Below are positions 17,658 to 22,247 of a stretch of 22,247 nt of DNA, piece by piece; position 1 is the first letter of the stretch, and each line of letters begins with the position of its first letter. The DNA is from Candidatus Uhrbacteria bacterium. GTDB taxonomy: Bacteria > Patescibacteriota > Patescibacteriia > UBA9934 > UBA10169. The stretch is taken from assembly GCA_003505155.1 (NCBI GenBank), contig DNYJ01000013.1, positions 1 to 22,247 of the forward strand, given 5' to 3'. The position numbers and the translations under genes are program-made. Under the pieces are notes generated by a model. The model ran no database searches, was not told the DNA's origin, and was given only the letters and a program-made list of their open reading frames with translations.

Positions 17658-17804
17658 GTTCAGTACGAGGTACCTGGATTGCTACCTGCGAGTAGGATAG
17701 GATAGATCAATGGTTTTGTCAAACTGAATTACTCCAGATGTGGTGGAGGTGCGGGGATTTGCACCCCGGAAACCATGGGTAGCAATCCAGGTTTCGTACT
17801 GAAC
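17658..17804. repeat. 26-bp imperfect inverted repeat
   Basis: The left arm is 17658-17686 and the right arm 17778-17804. GTTCAGTACGA pairs with TCGTACTGAAC, and ACCTGGATTGCTACC with GGTAGCAATCCAGGT. A small bulge (GGT against T) separates the two stretches. The arms are 91 nt apart, and the right arm lies inside the tRNA-like domain. Confidence 0.85.
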
Positions 17805-17822
17805 CACCCCCACCACGCGAGA

Positions 17823-17831
17823 ATGATAACA
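17823..17831 (-). promoter_or_regulatory. Extended -10 on the minus strand for the ncRNA
   Basis: The minus strand reads TGT-TATCAT, overlapping the rsmA start codon on the other strand. It would start transcription at about 17816, the first base of the outer stem. No clear -35 is visible. Confidence 0.4.
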
Positions 17832-18622
17832 TGCGTGTTCGTCCAAAAAAATCCTTCGGTCAGCATTTTTTGAAAAGCGGGAAGGTTGTTCGGGCTATCA
17901 TCGAGGCGGCCGAGATCGTTCAGGGGGAAACGGTGGTGGAGGTGGGCCCCGGGACGGGTGTTTTGACGCGGGCTCTTGTGGAGACGGGCGCTCGCGTGAT
18001 CGCCATTGAGGCCGACCGCGATCTGATTCCTTCTCTCGAAGCGGATTTTGGCGACACGATTAAGCTTGTCTGTGCGGACGCGCTCCATTTCGACTACTCC
18101 CTACTCCCTACAGCCTACTCCCTAACTTCCAACCTCCCCTACAACGTCGGCACGGAAATTCTTAAACGATTCCTTACCGCCAAGCATCCCCCAAGCCGAT
18201 GCGTCGTGATGGTGCAGAAAGAAGTGGGGGAGAGGATGCTTGCCGCGCCGGGCAAGATGAGCCTTCTCTCCGTCGCGGTTCAGCTCTACACCGATCCCAA
18301 GCGAGTGATCAACGTGTCTTCGGGATCCTTTTCTCCTCCGCCTAAGGTGGATTCTGTGGTGGTGAGGCTCAACTGGAATCCTAAGACGCAACATCCCGAG
18401 GCCGTCATTGCGCTTGCCAAAGCCGGGTTCCGCGCCCGCCGGAAACAGCTCCATCGCAATCTTGCCGACGTCGGTGTGAAGACAAGCGAGGAGACGAAAG
18501 CATGGCTTCTCTCCCGCGGCCTGCCGGAAACGGCGCGCGCGCAGGAACTTTCCCTCAAAGACTGGATAGATTTGTGTTATAATACTTCCGGTTATGGCAG
18601 AATCTCGCCGCCAGACGTTTGA
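17831..18622 (+). CDS. rsmA: 16S rRNA (adenine(1518)-N6/adenine(1519)-N6)-dimethyltransferase RsmA (KsgA)
   Basis: RsmA dimethylates two adjacent adenines near the 3' end of 16S rRNA using S-adenosylmethionine, a late check in 30S assembly. The 263 residues are normal length. Visible motifs are FGQHFL (9-14), the SAM-binding VEVGPGTGVLT (36-46), acidic Glu60, the catalytic NLPY (101-104) and SFSPPPKVDS. A repetitive stretch YSLLPTAYSL (89-98) sits just before NLPY and comes from a tandem DNA repeat. The start at 17831 is the only ATG before the conserved N terminus. The 3' end overlaps the next gene by 29 nt. Confidence 0.96.
   Translation: MRVRPKKSFGQHFLKSGKVVRAIIEAAEIVQGETVVEVGPGTGVLTRALVETGARVIAIEADRDLIPSLEADFGDTIKLVCADALHFDYSLLPTAYSLTSNLPYNVGTEILKRFLTAKHPPSRCVVMVQKEVGERMLAAPGKMSLLSVAVQLYTDPKRVINVSSGSFSPPPKVDSVVVRLNWNPKTQHPEAVIALAKAGFRARRKQLHRNLADVGVKTSEETKAWLLSRGLPETARAQELSLKDWIDLCYNTSGYGRISPPDV
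18093..18126 (+). repeat. CTACTCC-CTA tandem repeat inside rsmA
   Basis: Three copies of a CTACTCCCTA-like unit (two adjacent, one after an ACAGC break) code for YSLLPTAYSL. The composition differs from the flanking rsmA sequence, and the frame is kept. Confidence 0.75.
18575..18583 (+). promoter_or_regulatory. Extended -10 promoter inside rsmA for the TSP3 gene
   Basis: TGT-TATAAT is a perfect extended -10, 10 nt before the ATG at 18594 and within the rsmA coding sequence. It would make a nearly leaderless mRNA for the downstream surface genes. Confidence 0.65.
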
Positions 18623-19349
18623 ACGCTTTAGGGCAATGACGCTCGAAGCCAAGTTTGCCGTTATTTTGTTTTTGCTGGTCGGCATAGGAGGCGTTCTGTA
18701 CGGCAGTCGCGGCTTCTTTTTTCAACTCGAAAAACCCTTCTTCGCCCAGCTCAATTACAGCGGCCAGCCATATCTCACGCTCGACGAACGCGAGGCGCAG
18801 GAAATTGAACGGCAAAAACAGGCGGACACGGATGAAGACACCGTCAACGATTACGACGAGATCTACGTGTTTGGAACGAGTCCTTATCTTGTCGACACCG
18901 ACTCCGACGGCATTCCCGACGCGCAGGAAATCCGCCTCGGCAAAGACCCATCTTGTCCGGAAGGGGAAGACTGCACCGGCGGCCTTGCTTCCATAGATGA
19001 TGTCGGCGAGACGCCCGGAGTGCTTGGGGACATCACCGCGAGCGAGCCGAGTTTCAACGTGGAGTTTGGATCTCTTACGGGAACGGAAGAGCTCAAACAA
19101 AAGATTCAAAAGACGTCCGCGGGCGAACTGCGCCAGGCGCTTCTCTCAACCGGCGTGGACCCGCTTATCGTCGAGCGACTGAATGACGACCAGCTTCGCG
19201 AACTCTTCATGCTTGCGGCGGAAGACGCGGGACAGAGCGGGATCATTGACCAGCTCCTCTCGCAAAAAGCTTCGGCAGAGGCGGATGCGGAGGCTGAAGC
19301 TGGAACTCAAGGAGTAAATGAAATCGAAGGTTCATCGGAAGCGCCATAG
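18594..19349 (+). CDS. Membrane-anchored protein with thrombospondin type 3-like calcium repeats
   Basis: A 251-residue protein with a short basic cytoplasmic N terminus and one membrane helix at about residues 20-43 (AKFAVILFLLVGIGGVLYG). An extracytoplasmic part follows with Asp-rich TSP3-like repeats at about 78-119 (ADTDEDTVNDYDE and VDTDSDGIPDAQE). These are known calcium-binding folds. After this come a Glu/Asp/Gly-rich region and an Ala/Glu-rich tail. No enzyme motif is seen; a structural or adhesion role outside the membrane is inferred. It overlaps rsmA by 29 nt in another frame and is followed after 3 nt by the large secreted protein, so these two form an operon. Confidence 0.82.
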   Translation: MAESRRQTFERFRAMTLEAKFAVILFLLVGIGGVLYGSRGFFFQLEKPFFAQLNYSGQPYLTLDEREAQEIERQKQADTDEDTVNDYDEIYVFGTSPYLVDTDSDGIPDAQEIRLGKDPSCPEGEDCTGGLASIDDVGETPGVLGDITASEPSFNVEFGSLTGTEELKQKIQKTSAGELRQALLSTGVDPLIVERLNDDQLRELFMLAAEDAGQSGIIDQLLSQKASAEADAEAEAGTQGVNEIEGSSEAP

Positions 19350-19352
19350 GGT

Positions 19353-22247
19353 ATGCGTCAACGTGCTGTCAAAACTATTCTGGCCGCCTCTCTCATCGCC
19401 TTTCTTACGGTGCCGGGATTGGCATCTGCCAACAATCCGGCGGCGACCGCGGCCGGTCTTGCGATTGACGCGGTTGTGGTAGGTCTCCAAGCTGCCATTG
19501 CGGCCGACCAACCCATTGCCGGAGGAAAAACCGGCGAAGCGGCGGCAAAGTTCTCGGAGAAGACAGGAGAAAAAATTATTGACCCCATTTTTGCCACGGT
19601 GGTTCGCGAGGTGTTCTGGAATACCATCACGTTTGTGACGGATCGCTTGGCCTACGATGCCGCCGTGGCGTTGTCCTCGGCAGGAACTGGTCAGACGCCG
19701 CTCGTGTATTTCGACTCGCCGAAAGATTATTGGGAACAGCTGGGTATGGATGTGCTGGGCGAGGCGATTGGGTCATTGGACAATCTTCTTGGAGAAGAGC
19801 TGGATCTGAAGTTCAATCTCTGCGCCCCGCAAGATCCTTTATCCAAATTAAGTCTCCAAATCGGCCTTGCCGGCGACTATGGATTGAATCGGAAAGGCAA
19901 GACCGCTCCCAAATGCGATTTTCGGAATTTCCTTTCCAACATCAACGCGATCGGCGCGCGTTACGCCGGCGAGGAGTTTGGAACGCAGAGCATCCTTCGC
20001 CAGTTTGCCAGTGCATGGCAACCGGGCCAAAACGAACTTTCTGCGAGCATCGGAATCAATCTGCAAATTCGCCAGGAGGTCTTCACGACCAAACAACTTG
20101 GAACCGAAGAGCTCTTTGCCAAAGACGGTTTCAAGGATGTGGTGGACGTGATTACCGGCAAGGTTACAACGCCGTCTTTGCTGATACGTGAACAGACGAA
20201 GGCGGTGCTCATCCAAAAAGATAAGATTGGAACAGAGGCTTCCATTGCGTATCTTACCAACAGCGATCCGGCCGTCTTAAAGCAGATGGGGCTTTCCGCC
20301 ATCAGCACGTTTGCCAATACGCTTCTTTCGGGTCTTGCTAACCGGCTCTTTCAAGGCATCTTCAATCCTCCCGCCACTCGGTTCGATCCTCTCCATCCCC
20401 AAGCGTCCATCGAGGGAGGCCGCGAACGGGCGCAGGAAACCTTTAGGAGCATTCTTGCCGCGCCAGTGATTTCGTTTGACGATTACAACATCGTGAATGA
20501 ATTTGTCATTTGTCCTGGCGACGATCTTCGCGGTCTCAACAATTGCGTGATGGATCAGGCCTTTGCGGTGACGGTGAACCGAGGCGATACTGGTTCCGCC
20601 CTCACCGTGCAGGAAGCGATTGACGGCGGGTATCTCCACGGCAACTGGCCGCTCATCCCTTCAAGCGACGAAGGCCGCAACCAGGATGTGCGCTGTTCCA
20701 CCTACGGCTACTGCTATGCGAACCTCGTCAAAATGCGCAAGGCTCGCATCTTGCCGGTCGGCTGGGAGCTGGCCGCCGATTCTCCGTGGAACGAAGAGTC
20801 GAGCCCCGTAACGCTTCAAACAGCCGTGGACGGATTTTTCAACTGTAATGACGATGGCCAGGCGGACGACGCGCATCCATGGTGCCATTTGATTGATCCG
20901 AATTGGATTTTGAAAATCCCGCCCGCGCAGTGCCGTGCGTTCGTGCCGAGCGAGTTGCCGGTTTCAAGCATGGTGAACGCCCGCCAAAGCGTGTGCGTGG
21001 ATTCGCCCTCCTGCATCGCGCAGAACGACGCGGGCGAGTGTATTGGCGGCTACGGGTATTGCACGCAGGAATCCAACACGTGGCAGTTCCGAGGGGATTC
21101 GTGTCCTGCCGAGTACGCGGGGTGCCTCGCGTTCAACAATGTGCGCACGAGCGAGTCGGGCACTTATCTCTTGAACACGGTGAACACGGAGGGTTGCAGT
21201 GCGGACAATCCCGGTTGCCGGTGGTATCGCACGAACAAGTACGAGGACGACAAGGGGACGCCGGAATTGACGGACGACGCGTTTGAATTTTTGCCCGTCG
21301 GCGAAACGTACGTTACGGCTGATTGGGACGACGACCTCGACGCGTTCGATGACCGTCTCTACATGAACCAGAACGCCGGCGTTTGTAGCGCGGAAGCGGC
21401 GGGGTGCACCGAACTTATATCTGCCAATGCGACGCGCCTCAACCTCCTGCGCAATCCGAGTTTTGAAGACGACGTGGACGAGGATGAGACACCCGACGGT
21501 TGGTCGGTTGTGGGAACGAGCGTCTACGATACGGTGAGTGGTCAGGAGTTCGACGGACTTGATGCGCTTACCTCCGAGACAGCCGGCTTTCTCGCTACGC
21601 AAAGTAACATCCCGCTTTCTCCAAGTCGCTTCTACACGCTTTCTTACTACGTCAAAGATACGGTTTCCACCGCCGGAACGGTTCTCATCACCCTCATTCC
21701 GGAGGATCCAGCGAATACCGTTGATCTTTCCGGCATGACGATTTTGGGAGACTGCTCTGCGGGAGGAGATACGGCGGGGATTACGATGACGGCGGGAAGT
21801 CTCGAAGATGCCTACGAACGCAAGGTTTGCACGATCACGACTCCGGCCTTTGAGACGCGCGCAACCGTTTCGGCGACGTCGGGCGTTGGCGGCATATTTC
21901 TCGACGCTTTTCAGCTCGAGCTTGGTTCCGTGGCCGGGGCGTTTCAATCGGGGTATGGCACCGGACTTGTAACGCGCGAGTATCTGACGGTTCCTCCGGC
22001 GTGGATGGGATGCACCGGTTCAGCGAGCGATCCGATTGAATGCGCAGGCTACACCCGCGTGTGCAGCGCGCAGGATGTCGGTTGCGATCTTTACACGCCC
22101 GCGGCGGGAGGCTTCGGCGTTCCGGCCGTCACGAGCATAACAGATATTTGTCCAAATGAATGTGTTGGCTACGAAACATACAAACAGGAAGCGACGCCCT
22201 ATGAGGCCGAGGCCTTTCCGCTCTTTTTCATCGCGGAGTCCGCTCGC
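19353..22247 (+). CDS. Very large secreted Cys-rich protein with a CBM-like domain, 3' end outside window
   Basis: The frame from ATG 19353 stays open for 965 codons to the last base, so the true length is larger. A signal peptide covers residues 1-26 (MRQRAVK, then ILAASLIAFLTVPG, cleavage after ASA). The first 350 residues are Ala-rich and helical with few Cys. From about residue 385 Cys-rich modules appear (CSTYGYCYANL, CIGGYGYCTQE, CSADNPGC). A domain at about 698-870 (NLLRNPSFEDD to FLDAFQLELG) looks like a carbohydrate-binding jelly-roll of the CBM4/9 type. Further Cys modules follow (CSAQDVGCDLYTP, DICPNECVGY). It is probably a disulfide-rich surface protein; its exact role is unknown. 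Confidence 0.85.
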   Translation, partial: MRQRAVKTILAASLIAFLTVPGLASANNPAATAAGLAIDAVVVGLQAAIAADQPIAGGKTGEAAAKFSEKTGEKIIDPIFATVVREVFWNTITFVTDRLAYDAAVALSSAGTGQTPLVYFDSPKDYWEQLGMDVLGEAIGSLDNLLGEELDLKFNLCAPQDPLSKLSLQIGLAGDYGLNRKGKTAPKCDFRNFLSNINAIGARYAGEEFGTQSILRQFASAWQPGQNELSASIGINLQIRQEVFTTKQLGTEELFAKDGFKDVVDVITGKVTTPSLLIREQTKAVLIQKDKIGTEASIAYLTNSDPAVLKQMGLSAISTFANTLLSGLANRLFQGIFNPPATRFDPLHPQASIEGGRERAQETFRSILAAPVISFDDYNIVNEFVICPGDDLRGLNNCVMDQAFAVTVNRGDTGSALTVQEAIDGGYLHGNWPLIPSSDEGRNQDVRCSTYGYCYANLVKMRKARILPVGWELAADSPWNEESSPVTLQTAVDGFFNCNDDGQADDAHPWCHLIDPNWILKIPPAQCRAFVPSELPVSSMVNARQSVCVDSPSCIAQNDAGECIGGYGYCTQESNTWQFRGDSCPAEYAGCLAFNNVRTSESGTYLLNTVNTEGCSADNPGCRWYRTNKYEDDKGTPELTDDAFEFLPVGETYVTADWDDDLDAFDDRLYMNQNAGVCSAEAAGCTELISANATRLNLLRNPSFEDDVDEDETPDGWSVVGTSVYDTVSGQEFDGLDALTSETAGFLATQSNIPLSPSRFYTLSYYVKDTVSTAGTVLITLIPEDPANTVDLSGMTILGDCSAGGDTAGITMTAGSLEDAYERKVCTITTPAFETRATVSATSGVGGIFLDAFQLELGSVAGAFQSGYGTGLVTREYLTVPPAWMGCTGSASDPIECAGYTRVCSAQDVGCDLYTPAAGGFGVPAVTSITDICPNECVGYETYKQEATPYEAEAFPLFFIAESAR

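Larger units (their letters stand above)
17624..17816 (-). ncRNA. Candidate minus-strand structured ncRNA of about 190 nt with a tRNA-like 5' domain
   Basis: Read on the minus strand, an extended -10 (TGT-TATCAT, 17831-17823) predicts a start near 17816. There a 12-bp stem begins (GTGGTGGGGGTG with CACCTCCACCAC), with a G-U pair that would be an A-C mismatch in the opposite strand. Inside are a 9-nt single strand, a hairpin GAAACC/GGTTTC, and a T-arm-like hairpin CGGGG-TGCAAAT-CCCCG, then ACCA. An inverted copy of part of this domain follows downstream, and a terminator ends the unit. The topology is like a tRNA-like domain without D stem. It is not a standard tRNA, and no tmRNA tag is seen. 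Confidence 0.45.
17481..17830. other. 350-nt gene-free structured region
   Basis: No convincing protein gene lies here; the short open frames translate antisense or structured RNA-like sequence. Visible elements are a TCCGGA-TGTC-TCCGGA hairpin (17519-17534), a CCCGCC-TCT-GGCGGG hairpin (17580-17594), a minus-strand terminator (17628-17646), a 26-bp inverted repeat (17658-17686 against 17778-17804) and a tRNA-like three-stem fold (17740-17816). On the minus strand 17500-17575 also has a faint tRNA flavour (ATCGTCTAGC, ATTCGATTCC), but the arms do not pair. Confidence 0.7.

Noticed and set aside
17740-17816. A normal tRNA gene on the minus strand
   Set aside because: Acceptor-like stem, T-arm and CCA are present, but only 36 nt separate acceptor and T-arm. 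No 7-nt anticodon loop with U33 and no paired D stem fit together with the rest.
17624-17816. A tmRNA gene
   Set aside because: The tRNA-like part has the right flavour, but there is no tag reading frame or pseudoknot region between its halves, and the order is not that of permuted two-piece tmRNA.
20964-21947. Long open frame on the minus strand opposite the large secreted protein
   Set aside because: The plus frame is open for 965 codons with a signal peptide and domains; the minus frame is an Arg/Val-rich shadow.

Overview
The window looks like a piece of a small-genome candidate-phylum bacterium, most likely a Patescibacteria (CPR) lineage. This is inferred from gene content and style and was not tested by any search. 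Genes are tightly packed or overlapping on the + strand and Shine-Dalgarno sites are mostly missing. Several -10 boxes lie only 9-10 nt before the start codon, which would give nearly leaderless mRNAs. The window also has REP-associated transposases, a DUF4870-like membrane protein, and a TSP3-repeat protein next to a very large Cys-rich secreted protein. The code is standard bacterial: TGA is used as a stop, and RF2 carries a programmed +1 frameshift at an in-frame TGA.

Layout: (1) 1-3707: 3' end of nusA, yidC, a nucleotidyltransferase-domain gene and an O-antigen ligase/polymerase-like membrane protein. (2) 3708-5460: an accessory patch with two related RAYT (Y1/HUH) transposases, each flanked by its own palindrome type. 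Two extra fragments of the ligase 3' end lie between these palindromes. (3) 5517-8017: a small winged-helix-like gene with an unusually good ribosome site, then groES-groEL behind a sigma70-like promoter and a CIRCE operator. (4) 8126-11109: small membrane protein, prfB (frameshifted), an NAD-dependent sugar epimerase, and tsaC. (5) 11143-17480: a 2022-residue secreted SpvB/FG-GAP/RHS-repeat protein with a distinct AT-richer C-terminal toxin-like domain, followed 8 nt later by a small candidate immunity gene. (6) 17481-17830: a structured noncoding region. It appears to hold a minus-strand ncRNA with its own promoter and terminator, a tRNA-like fold and a competing long hairpin. (7) 17831-22247: rsmA, a membrane-anchored TSP3 protein overlapping it, and a >965-residue secreted Cys-rich protein that runs off the window end.

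Functionally, the housekeeping genes cover transcription, membrane insertion, protein folding, translation termination, tRNA t6A modification and rRNA methylation. They are interleaved with cell-surface genes: ligase, epimerase, RHS toxin, TSP3 protein and the large secreted protein. The most notable parts are the RAYT/REP/ligase-tail array, the polymorphic RHS toxin-immunity pair, and the bistable minus-strand RNA between the immunity gene and rsmA.
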